From Usnea hakonensis (taxonomy: Eukaryota > Ascomycota > Lecanoromycetes > Lecanorales > Parmeliaceae), in NCBI GenBank assembly GCA_013423325.1, contig BLJB01000177.1, forward strand, positions 248,001 to 312,000: a DNA stretch of 64,000 nucleotides. The letters are read 5' to 3'. Under the pieces are notes generated by a model. That model ran no database searches. It saw only the letters and a program-made list of their open reading frames with translations, and had not been told where the DNA came from. Below are positions 54,512-64,000 of the stretch, in pieces. The position numbers and the translations under genes are program-made. Position 1 is the stretch's first letter, and every line of letters starts with the position of its first letter.

Positions 54512-56259
54512 ACAGGGGGGGTGCGAAATCCCTCTATTCAAATGGAACCTTCACTACCGAGGTTTGAGATAAGTGCTTGGCACACTGATGATGGCGAAGA
54601 GAAGAGGCTTTCAGGGAAGGAAATGGCTACTTTGATTGGGGCAACGAGGGCTTAGCTCAATGCCAAGCGTGCCGAGGCTGGATTTGAAACGCTAGCTTGA
54701 TCAAGTAAGAAGCCTTGGCATCTGCGTTTGCATCTTTATCTTGTCCTGCGTCTTTCCTTTCGACAACATATTATCCCATGCTCCTCTCAAGTTCCATCTC
54801 AAAATTCCAAGCAAAGATGTGGTGGAGCCTGCATTCCCACTATTCCTGTGGCTTTCCCCCCTTTGGATCTCCTACCGTTCTTGTCAGCAAATCTCTTGCA
54901 CGCCACTAGCTTTGCCAGCAGAATGAGCTCACATCCTCAACCGAGTCCGTCATCTTGTATACCGTGACTTCTTTGATTCGTCAGACCACAAATTCAGTTA
55001 CCGAATCGAAGGAGCTTCAGCTGCTACCTTGCCTTCAACATTTTTTTGTCCCACGCCCAGACTTTCTGGTCTTGTTCAGCTTTGGAAGATTCTCCAATCT
55101 CGCTTGCAGCACTATGTCAGCATGGATTTTACCAAATCGCCATCTTTTCTTCATGCATTGGCGTCCATGTTCAGGGCACATGGAATCTTCATGCGATCCA
55201 GCTTTGGAGTCTACCTTACCCTTCTACACGTTCTCTTGTGTGTACTGTAATTTAGGGGAGATTTAGTATAGATACATCGATTGATCCGGCGGGCTATAGC
55301 TTTGTAGACACTCCATCTTTCCAAGCGCTGTCAAAAAAAATGAAGATTCCACGACGATTTTGACGAGACTTAACCAAGCTTGTCGAAGGCCGTAAGGTTA
55401 GCTGACTGTCGAGAGCGCACTACAGAAATGCAAGAGCGTAGCGGAAGCTGCTGTCATCTTCATCTTTCCGATTTCCCGGCTAGTTGCTTAGCTGTTTGTT
55501 GGTTTGATACGGGACGATACAATCCCCAGCGGACGAGAATAATCCGCTGTCACCAGATAATTTCATGATGCCTTCTGCGGTCTAAGCCTCAGATCCTCAA
55601 GACTCACCAGAGCTTTATGTACGTTCTTACGTTCTACCTCACTAAATACCGTGTTTCGTCTCAGCTGATGATCTTGGGCGGAATATCTACGAAGATCTTG
55701 GTTCTTCTTAGCCGACCTAGATGATGCACACGGTCGTGGTTACTAGGAACAGCAGTCTGAGCTCTGACAGCATCTCAATGAGCCGACGCAAACGCGAGTG
55801 ACTCTTGACGGGAAGCTAGATATTACGTTGAATCTAGAATAATAGACTTTATCTGATGACTACAGTATGTATTCAGCCGTCGGATTTGCTGGTGCCGAGC
55901 ATCTGTCAGCCACTAATTTGGAAGTCTGGGTTGACTGGCTATATTTTTCTAAATTCCTTCCCGTTCAAGGCATCGCAAAGCAATGAGTTGGCCGGCTCGT
56001 GACCAGGTCGGTTCTCTGGTTTCCCAAGGTCAATATAAAACCTTGCCTTCATTCACGACATACCTACTGTTTACTCATCGTGTCCCCAGAAATCAAGAAG
56101 GACCATTTAAAAAGTGCAGAATCAACATAGGTGGATTCACGGAACTTCCCTCTACCTCCCAACAAAAGCAGCCCAAGACACGGAAGGGGACCGATCAAAG
56201 AAAGTGCGTCTCTCTAGCTGGCTAAGTCGACCGGCTATCGCTCTGACTATCCAACAAGC

Positions 56260-56520
56260 ATGCTCCCTTGTCCCAATAACTGCGACCGCAACACCCGCAT
56301 CTATTTCCACACCTGCGAAAGCTGTCGTGGCACAGGTTTCACCGGCCCTAGACCTCAGCCTTGCCCTAGCTGTAACGGCTTTCGTATTGAGGCGTTTGAC
56401 AACGGCGACGTACGTCGATGCAGCGGCTGTAACGGATCCGGCAGCATTCTACAAATAGTGCAGTGCATGAACTGCGGCGGACAAGGGAGGTTGACCATGC
56501 GCTGTTTCCTTCCTCATTGA
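56260..56520 (+). CDS. small DnaJ-type zinc-finger-like protein (86 residues)
   Basis: A single short exon from ATG 56260. The product is made almost wholly of CxxCxGxG-like modules: CESCRGTGF, CPSCNGFRI, CSGCNGSGS and CMNCGGQGR, preceded by CPNNC. This is the pattern of the zinc-binding Cys-rich domain of DnaJ/HSP40 chaperones, but no J domain or substrate-binding domain is in frame nearby. Such free-standing zinc modules are found in various fungi and plants, and their role is mostly unknown. The four modules make chance very unlikely. It could be an exon of a larger gene, but no continuing frame is evident. Confidence 0.65.
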   Translation: MLPCPNNCDRNTRIYFHTCESCRGTGFTGPRPQPCPSCNGFRIEAFDNGDVRRCSGCNGSGSILQIVQCMNCGGQGRLTMRCFLPH

Positions 56521-57923
56521 GTGGACTGGAACGTTGCCGGCTCTGCATTCAACATTTAGGATCTTGGTCGAGAAACCGTGAGCGCAGAAGCGAGCAGCTA
56601 GAAGAATGAAGACTGGAGTGCCGTGCAATGCTCTAAGGAAAAATCATCGTCGGTCCGCAAGTCATACTAAAAACAGTAACACTTGATAGTTCATATCCAG
56701 AACACATGTTACCAGCTTGTTCTCAATACCGGACGAACATATTATGATTCCTTACCTACCGTCTTGCCCGCCTACCCCGTAGCTTCCTGGTGCGATATCT
56801 TCTTCCATCTACTAAAGAAAATTCAGCCCTCTTACACAGCAACAGGGGATGGCATTACCCCTTGCCGGTCTGGGCAAACCACCAAACTCGTTCCCCCCCT
56901 CCCCTCCCCAAATTCAATCTAGAAACCACCTATCTTCATCTATACTGTTCAACACTGAACTTCATCCGGCCTAGAATTCCTGCCCCGATAGACCTCATTA
57001 TGATCTAGAAGTCCTCCAGGCGGATACTCTCAGAGAGACTCGGTTTCTTCATGCAACAAAATATTGGTGATTTTCCATGACCGGCAAGAGATAATGCCAC
57101 CCCCTCCCTGGTGACAGCGATATTCCCTCATCTCATATCGTCTCGATTTTTAGATGAAGAACATTCCTCATCAACATGTGCGCTTCGGGGCACTTTATTT
57201 ATCCACTGACTCACATTTATCCCCCCCCCTTATTTAGGAGGGAAGAATCCAAGCACCTAGGTATACAAACCTCATCCATCCATCCATCCACCCACCCACC
57301 ATCCCAAACCCCCCCCGCTTCCCTACCTAGCTAAGCTAGCAGATTCATTCGCATCCTATCTGAATAATGATGATCAAACCGACATCGTTCGTGGAAAAGC
57401 TAGTTTACCCGCAGTGATATGTTCATTTGGTTTGTATGTCTGCCTATGGGGTTTGTGCCTGCGCTTCTTGAGGGAGGGGGGGAGGGAGGGATCGAGGGAC
57501 AAATAGGTGAGAGGAGACACGTGCGTGATCGAACTGAGGACTGCAATACTACCTATGAGCGAGACGAGGTGTCGCGCGACGGCGAGAGCTGGAGATCCTT
57601 CTTCGGAACGTTAGTCATGGCTCCGCATCCACCAGTGGAGATGTGATAACCTGGAACCTGCGTACATAGGATGGCTTGTCCAGGGAAGGGGCTGGCTGGA
57701 GGGAGAGAGAATATTGGAGGGGGGATGGGGGGAGATGGGTGAGTGGAGGGAGAGATGCCGTTTTAAAAGAGGGATAGATTGTGTTCAAGTAACGCAGATG
57801 GCGTCCTTTTTCGTTTGCATACAATTCAACAAATGAAACGAGGAAAAAGCATCAAAGCGTTGACTCGCTTTCCAACCCTTTAAACCTAGATCCCTCCCCG
57901 AACGTCGCGACTCCCTTCTCCAC
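56521..57923. other. intergenic, no gene seen
   Basis: Short frames at 56683-57008 and 57419-57646 only. A CATC tetramer array lies at 57270-57300, and GGGGGGAGGGAGGG-type sequence at 57474-57490 and 57715-57740. This is the 3' side of the GMC gene. Confidence 0.5.
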
Positions 57924-59846
57924 TTACACGTTATCCGCCTTGATGAAATCCGCTGCCCTCTCCGCAACCGCATACACCAGACTTGCCAAATTCCCTCGCA
58001 CCTGCAACGGGAAGATACTCGCATCCACGACCCTCAGATTACTCGTTCCATGGACCACCATCCTCTCATTCACCACCCCACCTTCCTCCCTAGGACCCAT
58101 AGCGCAAGTGCCCATCGCATGATACTCGCTGGCAAAGTTGTTTCGTATAAACGCTTCTACGTTATTGTCGTTGAGTTCGTAGAAGCCTGGCTGGAAGGCA
58201 TGACCGCCTTCTTTGAGATGCGTTGATAGAGGTGCTGTGCGAGCGACTTGCTGGAGATGGAGTATGGCTTGAGAGAGGACGAAGAGATCTAAAGGGTGAG
58301 ATAGATAGTTTGGATCGATGGCCGGGTAGACGGTGGGATCTGCGGACACGATGTGCACGCTGCCGCGAGACAGAGGGTGCTCAAGGACGGTGAGCATAGA
58401 GAAATAGTTGCCTGGATAATGGATGGCATCCGGGCTGTAGAGGAGACTGGCGTTATTAGCGTATTGAGGAATAGTCCCGGCGGGAAGATAGACTTCTTGT
58501 AAGCCTGCTTCTTTGGGGTCGAGCAGCTTTTGGAGAATAAGGGCGTCTTTCTTTGATTGGCCTGGGGCTTTGCTCTGAGATGGCACGTGGAGAAGAGACT
58601 GAGGGATGGGTCCTGAAATGAAGTGAGTATTCTTGTCTACGACTCTTATTATGCTCGTATTCCGACGCAGAGGCGGCAATAGATGCGACTGACCTTTCTT
58701 TAGGGCGTCGAGAATCTGCCCGAAGGAGACATACGCATTGCATGTCCCTGCGGCAAGGGGACCCGTGTGGTTCACAGTGTATTCTGCGAGTGCATCTGCA
58801 AAGTACGTTTCGTTCCGCAGCGACTCAAATGTGACTTCCCCTGGTGCAGCTTCGAATGCCAAAGGGAGAAGGATGTGGTCCTGGAGATTCTCCCCCACAT
58901 TCGGATTGTCAAGTTGGAGATTTATGCCTTTTGACTGGAGTAGGGATGCATTCCCTATTCCGGAGAGCTCGAGAAGATGAGGTGCTTGGAAGGTTCCGGC
59001 GCAGATAATGACCTCGCGTCGTGCCGAAGCAGTGTGAACTTCGCCGCTAAAAGTGAAGCTGACGCCGGTGGCTACTAGAGGCGTCTTGGAAGTAGCGAAG
59101 ACAATTCTTGTCGCAAAGGCGCCGGTAAGCACCATTAGGTTTGGCCTTCCAGCATTGGGTTTGTAGTACGCATTCCCGGCATAGCTTCTGGTAGCGTTCG
59201 TTGCATCGAGACTCAATAATGTTGTGTAAGCGCCAATTGCAATCCCTCCTTTTGGATCGCCACTAGGGCCGAGGCCTAAATTCTTGTATGTTGGCTCCCA
59301 GGCTTTGTAGAAGTTGTCATAAAATGGAGGAAAGGAATTTTGGACAGGACCAAGTTCACCATGCAGAGATGGCTCGATGAAGGTGGTATCGACTTGAGCC
59401 GAAATACTGGCGGATGGAGCATTATACTTCTCTGATTTGAGAAAGTAAGGGAAAAGCTCTGACCATGACCACCCTGGATTCCCCAATGCGCCCCAGTCGT
59501 CAATGTCTCGCTGAGAGGCGTGAGTCGAATACAAGAAGTTGATGGCGCTAGATCCCCCAAGCTGTTTTCCCCGCGGATGGTTCACCACACGGTTGTTGCC
59601 ATGAGCTTGAGGGACAGTTTCAAAGATCCAGTCGTAGTCAGGATTGTCCCACATGGTGGGAGTAAGTCCGGGCGTGAGAACATTTGGGTCTTCTGTTCGA
59701 TCGAGGCCGGCCTCAATAACACCGACAATGATGTCCGGATTTTCTGTCAGCCGCGCAGCCAAGGTGAGGCCTGCAGTGCCGCCCCCCGCCACGATATAAT
59801 CAAAGGAAGTACTCGCAAATACAGCTGGATCAGTTATGATAGCCAT
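57924..59846 (-). CDS. GMC oxidoreductase (FAD-dependent, alcohol/aryl-alcohol oxidase-like)
   Basis: Flavoenzyme of the glucose-methanol-choline family; the substrate is not predictable. Rossmann FAD motif DYIVAGGGTAGLTLAARL near residue 16, GMC signature 1 region GKQLGGSSAINFLYST, signature 2 AGTFQAPHLLELSGIG, catalytic His in EYHAMGTCAMG, and C-terminal NLRVVDASIFPLQVRGN. No signal peptide is visible, so it is probably intracellular. Positions 58613-58693 are a likely intron of 81 nt (GTCAGT to TTTCAG) that has no stop and keeps frame; removing it joins DALKKG to PIPQSLLHV and gives 613 residues instead of 640. TATA box 70 nt upstream. It stands alone with no pathway neighbours. Confidence 0.93.
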   Translation of the reverse strand: MAIITDPAVFASTSFDYIVAGGGTAGLTLAARLTENPDIIVGVIEAGLDRTEDPNVLTPGLTPTMWDNPDYDWIFETVPQAHGNNRVVNHPRGKQLGGSSAINFLYSTHASQRDIDDWGALGNPGWSWSELFPYFLKSEKYNAPSASISAQVDTTFIEPSLHGELGPVQNSFPPFYDNFYKAWEPTYKNLGLGPSGDPKGGIAIGAYTTLLSLDATNATRSYAGNAYYKPNAGRPNLMVLTGAFATRIVFATSKTPLVATGVSFTFSGEVHTASARREVIICAGTFQAPHLLELSGIGNASLLQSKGINLQLDNPNVGENLQDHILLPLAFEAAPGEVTFESLRNETYFADALAEYTVNHTGPLAAGTCNAYVSFGQILDALKKGQSHLLPPLRRNTSIIRVVDKNTHFISGPIPQSLLHVPSQSKAPGQSKKDALILQKLLDPKEAGLQEVYLPAGTIPQYANNASLLYSPDAIHYPGNYFSMLTVLEHPLSRGSVHIVSADPTVYPAIDPNYLSHPLDLFVLSQAILHLQQVARTAPLSTHLKEGGHAFQPGFYELNDNNVEAFIRNNFASEYHAMGTCAMGPREEGGVVNERMVVHGTSNLRVVDASIFPLQVRGNLASLVYAVAERAADFIKADNV

Positions 59847-59913
59847 GTTCGTCTCAAGTGATGATTATGTTGGGGATATGGTAACATCTTCTCCTCCGTT
59901 TCTTGGGTTCGAG

Positions 59914-59921
59914 CTTTTATA
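59914..59921 (-). promoter_or_regulatory. TATA box of the GMC oxidoreductase
   Basis: TATAAAAG on the minus strand, about 70 nt before ATG 59846. Confidence 0.55.
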
Positions 59922-61592
59922 TGACGGGACTGCCAATACCCTGCTGCGCGCATGCAGGGACCGCTAATATGCAAAATGTCCATACCAGAGTATGCGAAGC
60001 GAATGGCTTCTTGTGGCTTACTGCCCTCTAATAGAAAGTGGTTCCCCGGTCGTCAATCATGCCTGCGTTGGTTGCCGCTCCCGATCAGCAAATCAACATC
60101 AAGGCTTTGGTAAAGAACGGCAACATCTCATCGGAGAAATGGACTTGGCTCGTATTCCAGTTCTGTATGACAGCACTCAAGGTCGTAACAAAATGGAATA
60201 TGAATTGTACAGTAAGCAGCCTGCATACTGGCTAAGGATAACGTGCATGCCAAGGCAAGCAACTACTTTTAATGGACTAAGGCCGGCTTGATCTGGCCCT
60301 TCTCGATTGTTTAGAGACTCGGCCATTCCATTGAAATTGCCTTGAGATCCTAGTCATCAGGGACATTGATTCTCGATCCTACCTGAGTCGCCTTTGGAAT
60401 GTTGCTGCAGAGTGGTTGCATGAGCTGCACGGAGCCATCCTCCGCGAAGTCCGATGGCTGTGGAATCCTGGACTGGACCCTACAATTCACCTGAACTAGA
60501 GGCAGCTCACTACAAATGCCGAGTCAGTGTTCTTTTTGGAAAGAAAAAGGCAACATAAAAGGAAGGAATGTGTACGCCTCGCATTGAAGCTTTCGCGGTG
60601 TTTGGGGGCTTTCACCAAGCGCAGCGACTCAGCAAATCGACAAAAAAGACGGCAGGTAGCACTGAGCAATTCCATGTCCAATGGCTCGCGTTATACGTAA
60701 ATATTGCAGGAGAAATGAGAAGCATATCGCGAACCGTTTGATCTTCATCAGGAACAATGCCAAGAGTGTCTTTGTCAGCAGAATTTGCGCTAATTTTAGA
60801 CTCCGCTGTCCGGTGCCAAGTGGTCTCAGCCTTCTCTCGACAACACCTTCTACCAGAAAACATTGCAATCTGCACAGCAAAGGCAATACTCATACCAGCT
60901 CTGGACCCTCGATATGAGCGATCTGGAACATTGTTCAGAGAGCTTCCGTGAAACATTCGCCGGCCAGAGGACCCAGCCATCCGCGGGAATGAGACATTGA
61001 GAGTAGAAGAAGCGTTGGTGAAAGGGCACTGGTAAGGGTGGTTGTGGTGTGAAATTACTGGCATGGACTGATGTGAACATTTGCGCATCGATGCCGTCCT
61101 CGTCGACAGGCAATCTAGGAAGAATAAGTCACTGGTATAGCTCTCTGTGCTAACAACTAACATCATGGCAAAGAAGAATTAAACGTCCGCGAAACCCTCA
61201 TCGGCGTGATCTCATCCGCCGAGCATGTCCAAACACAAACGCTTCTATGTTTGAATGACATTGAAATGAAAATACATGAAAGAGCAGGGCGTTCTATAAC
61301 CAACAAATATGAAAACGATACGATGGCAAAAGGAATGAAAATCATCGTCAGTCGCCCACGAGCAGGGGCATGAACTGGCAAGTTCCGTCGCAGAAATGCT
61401 CCGTTCAAAGAAACCACAAACAATGATCAGCCGCGCCGACTATTTGTTTATGCAATGCTTTACCGTCCTGTCATCACAATGCCATCTTCGAGAATCTTTA
61501 GAAATACCGAGTTCCTGCGCCAGCAACCGCTATTCAACTCATTCGCCATCCTGTGTACCCAAGGCAGGTGCAGAGACTCTGTAGGGTTCCAC
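59922..61592. other. intergenic, weak open frames only
   Basis: A 184-codon minus-strand frame (60612-61166) with no recognisable domain overlaps shorter plus-strand frames. 61240-61360 is the likely 3' side of the small TM gene. No supported gene. Confidence 0.35.
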
Positions 61593-62150
61593 CTAACCCG
61601 GCAGACCTACAGCGGCATCCGCTTGTTCTTCTTCAGTATGAGGGTCGCCATTGTGGACGCCAACGTCTTGCTCCGGCACCGTATGGCTGGTGGTGGAGGA
61701 TGCTGAAACTTCCGCGCTTTCATCCTGCGCTCGAATATTGGATCGAGAACTTTCTGCTCGACCATGTCTGTCATAGCTCGGTGGCGGAATACGAACTTCG
61801 AGTGCGAGGTTGGCATCAAGGTCAGGGCCAGTGCCTACGCTGCCAGGGAGTGTGACTGAAGTGCCTGACATGATGTTGTCAAGGCCAATGCCTTCTTCGA
61901 CAGCTATCCGGTTACAGAAAGATGTCAGCAATCATCCCTTCGCACTTGTTTTGCCTTGGCCAATGCTGGGAGTGCAGGGAAGCGCACCAGCTGCGATGGA
62001 GGCAGAGCGCGTGCCCCAGATTGAGGGCACAAAACTATATAAAGTTCTGATCAGGTAGGTCACACCAATGATGACGAAGACGCGGGTAGCTGTGAGGACA
62101 TAAAAGTTGTTGCTCCAGTCTGATTGCTGGGGAACTGGCAGAACAGGCAT
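61593..62150 (-). CDS. small single-pass membrane protein, unknown
   Basis: Exon 1 is 61946-62150 and exon 2 is 61593-61903, with a 42-nt intron (GTGCGA, CTGAC branch, GGATAG); the spliced length is 516 nt, 171 residues. Residues about 14-42 (NFYVLTATRVFVIIGVTYLI) form one membrane helix, preceded by a short polar N-terminus. The rest is polar and acidic (PEQDVGVHNGDPHTEEEQAD). No family recognised; it may be an organelle or ER anchor protein. The intron is short, and without it exon 1 ends at a stop 20 bases later, giving a 72-residue form. A TATATA lies 43-48 nt upstream. Confidence 0.55.
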
Positions 62151-62192
62151 TGTGTTGTTGACACTTGCAGAAGGTCTTATGGTTGTAAAACG

Positions 62193-62198
62193 TATATA
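62193..62198 (-). promoter_or_regulatory. TATA-like box of the 62150 gene
   Basis: TATATA on the minus strand, 43 nt before the ATG. Confidence 0.35.
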
Positions 62199-64000
62199 AT
62201 GTCAAAAGATATTGGGAAGTAAGTCGTTGACCGCTAATTCAGAATGATATATTTGTATATTGAAGAGTAATAATATCTTTATGAACCATCAGAGCTCAGT
62301 GTTGTTGAGCTGCTTAACATGTGAAAAGAGAAGTGGGAGTGAAATAACCGCAGCTTACCTGACGTATCCGTGGACACACTGGACAAATATGAGACGCAAG
62401 GCGGCTGCACCTGCAGAGATCTTGTCGGGATAACTAAGTCGCCGCGAGTGACAACTTCAAATGTCATTGCTCCGTCACTCACTGCTATACCTGCCCCATC
62501 AACGCACCTGGAAGGATGTGTCCAAGCTGAAAAGCTTCCCGCTGTGTTCGTCTTCAGGTTTGTCAACCAGATCTATTCTCCATCTCTCATAGCTACCTCG
62601 TGGCCATGATGAAAATTTAACGCAGATACATCAACAAAGGTACCTGTTGCGATTAGATATGTACCCGCAAGTCCCTCCCTCGCTCCTGAGCCCTCGACTT
62701 GCTTTGATGGTGGTGATGGAGTGAATTATTTGTTAGCGGCTTTTTACACAGCCTCGATTTCCGCACTACCACCAAAATTGCCCCCGACGACATTCCTCCT
62801 ATCAAAGACTGAAATTCAAATGCAGAGATGGCGGCAAAATTACCCCCGATAATTCAAACTAGCAGATCTTCTGTGGACCGGGATTAGCTCTCCTTAGCTA
62901 TCTGACAAGCCATCAAATTGTCCCTCGCTTTAGGTCTCGAGTAATTTGGATCGATTCCCTGTGCCCACTTCAGGAGAGTGTCGCTGACTGGAAACGTGAG
63001 TTGCCGAGGATAGATACATGATCTATAGCAATGAGTATGTCATTCTCGCGGCTCACGGTCCTGAGCTAGCCTCGAAAACGTTTCGTTACAGCCTATCCAG
63101 GATACCAATACGCCTCAAGGTGTGTTGGTGTATCCTTCTCCTGCACCGTCGAGTACTTCGTCTTGGTTTTGACGAGCGTAGTGCATGCAAGAACACATCC
63201 TTGCCAGCAAGATTTTGCATTTCGGAGGCTTTTGCTAGAAGATATTCTCTGAGTGTAATGCTAACACGGAGCGCGAGTGCAGTTGAAGCACATTGTACCA
63301 GCACATCGTGCTAGAGTCCCATGGCATCCCACCCCCCCGGCCTCTCCCCCCAAACAAAACGCAACTAAAGGACCGCAATCCCTCCTCACAGCTCACCAAC
63401 AGCGTTATTGACATCCCAGCTACTCGCAAGCCCAGCCCAACCTAATGACTTCCCTTTCCCCCTTTCCAAAGAGAAAACGAAGAAGGAATGGAAGAAAGAA
63501 AAATCAACCAAAAGAACAAAAAAAAGTCTTCCCTCCAAATCCACCCCATCACACTCCATCCCCCCTCACTCCTAAAAGCAGAGCAGGGCAGAGAAAACCC
63601 CCCATCTCCTCCAGCGCAACGCAAAACCTCTATTCCCTACCTACCTACCTACTTACTTACCTGCCCACCACACCATACCGCAACACACCACAGTTCTTGT
63701 GACGACAAGGGGGTTTAGGGGGGATGGGGGAAGGGGGAAGAGAATAGCGGTTGTAGCAGCGCTAAGCGGTACATTGGGGTGAAGACTGAACCTTTTAATG
63801 ATCACTTGATATGATACTGTATCCATATCCCTTCAGTCAGTAGCACTTCCCGCAGTAAACTCCTTAGAGAGATTATTCAAACTTCAACGTATTGAAAGTG
63901 AAAACCTGTGTATGGGTGCTCTGGACTTGCTGTCCGATCATGCTATCGTGTGAATGTAAAATTCGACGAGGGTGGCTTGTCAGGTCCTAAGAGGAGGTCG
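62199..64000. other. right-end region, no supported gene
   Basis: Short frames (62279-62566 minus, 63018-63314 plus) without domain. 63330-63610 is A/C-rich on the plus strand, and 63640-63665 is a CTAC/TTAC tetramer array. Two similar CCACCAAAATTGCCCCCGA / CGGCAAAATTACCCCCGA words occur at 62769 and 62831. Confidence 0.4.

Larger units (their letters stand above)
53279..56259. other. gene-poor AT-rich region
   Basis: About 3 kb. Plus-strand frames near 53677-54182 and 54715-55266 give no domain. 54240-54520 is very AT-rich with inverted repeats (listed separately). 55260-55980 shows no coding signal. A TATA-like TATAAAA at 56034 could serve the small gene at 56260. Confidence 0.45.

Noticed and set aside
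54640..54700. tRNA-like words (TTAGCTCAA and GGATTTGAAAC, resembling A and B boxes)
   Set aside because: The boxes are too close and no acceptor stem pairs; at most a decayed fragment.
60612..61166. 184-codon minus-strand frame
   Set aside because: No domain, no promoter or splice signals, overlaps other frames.
1..64000. CRISPR array, prophage or bacterial operon
   Set aside because: Intron-rich fungal genes throughout; no spaced direct repeats of the CRISPR kind.

Overview
This is a gene-dense nuclear window from a filamentous ascomycete (Pezizomycotina; I cannot place it more precisely). The signs are short GT-AG introns of 42-120 nt with CTAAC/CTGAC-like branch points just before the acceptor, no operons, and typical fungal families: a NACHT-TPR receptor, three fungal rhodopsin-fold membrane proteins, a GMC oxidoreductase, a cytochrome-b5-fused delta-9 desaturase and a trifunctional folate enzyme. 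Coordinates of spliced genes are start codon to stop codon; exon limits are in the evidence. I assigned splice sites by hand from consensus signals, frame and family continuity.

Layout. 1-5 kb: the 5' part of a NACHT/TPR receptor gene running off the left edge, then a broken gene for a small secreted-type protein. 6-14 kb: FOL1-like folate gene, nitronate monooxygenase, and two uncharacterised genes. 14.5-24.5 kb: mitochondrial Lon protease, a divergent protein kinase, and mitochondrial ribosomal protein uL29m. 24.7-36 kb: CCR4-NOT subunit NOT2 (divergent from uL29m), a nine-exon metallo-beta-lactamase-fold protein, a rhodopsin-fold protein, Rab GDI and a BTB protein. 37.6-50 kb: a second rhodopsin-fold protein, a MOB3/phocein-type STRIPAK protein divergent from a CobW/ZNG1-type zinc GTPase, the OLE1-type desaturase and a second kinase. 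52-62 kb: a third rhodopsin-fold protein, a roughly 3 kb gene-poor AT-rich stretch with a MITE-like relic, a tiny Cys-rich zinc protein, a GMC oxidoreductase and a small single-TM protein.

Most genes are housekeeping and show no sign of a shared pathway; I see no biosynthetic cluster, CRISPR array, tRNA or rRNA. The most interesting signals are in gene structure: a 4-nt microexon that must be included to keep the metallo-beta-lactamase gene in frame; a 12-nt exon next to a probable GC-AG intron in the zinc GTPase; a 550-nt NOT2 intron that overlaps a long open reading frame in phase with NOT2; two stop-free introns of length divisible by three (Lon, GMC); and long poly-G/poly-C runs recurring at three places, one of them inside an intron and one containing undetermined bases.
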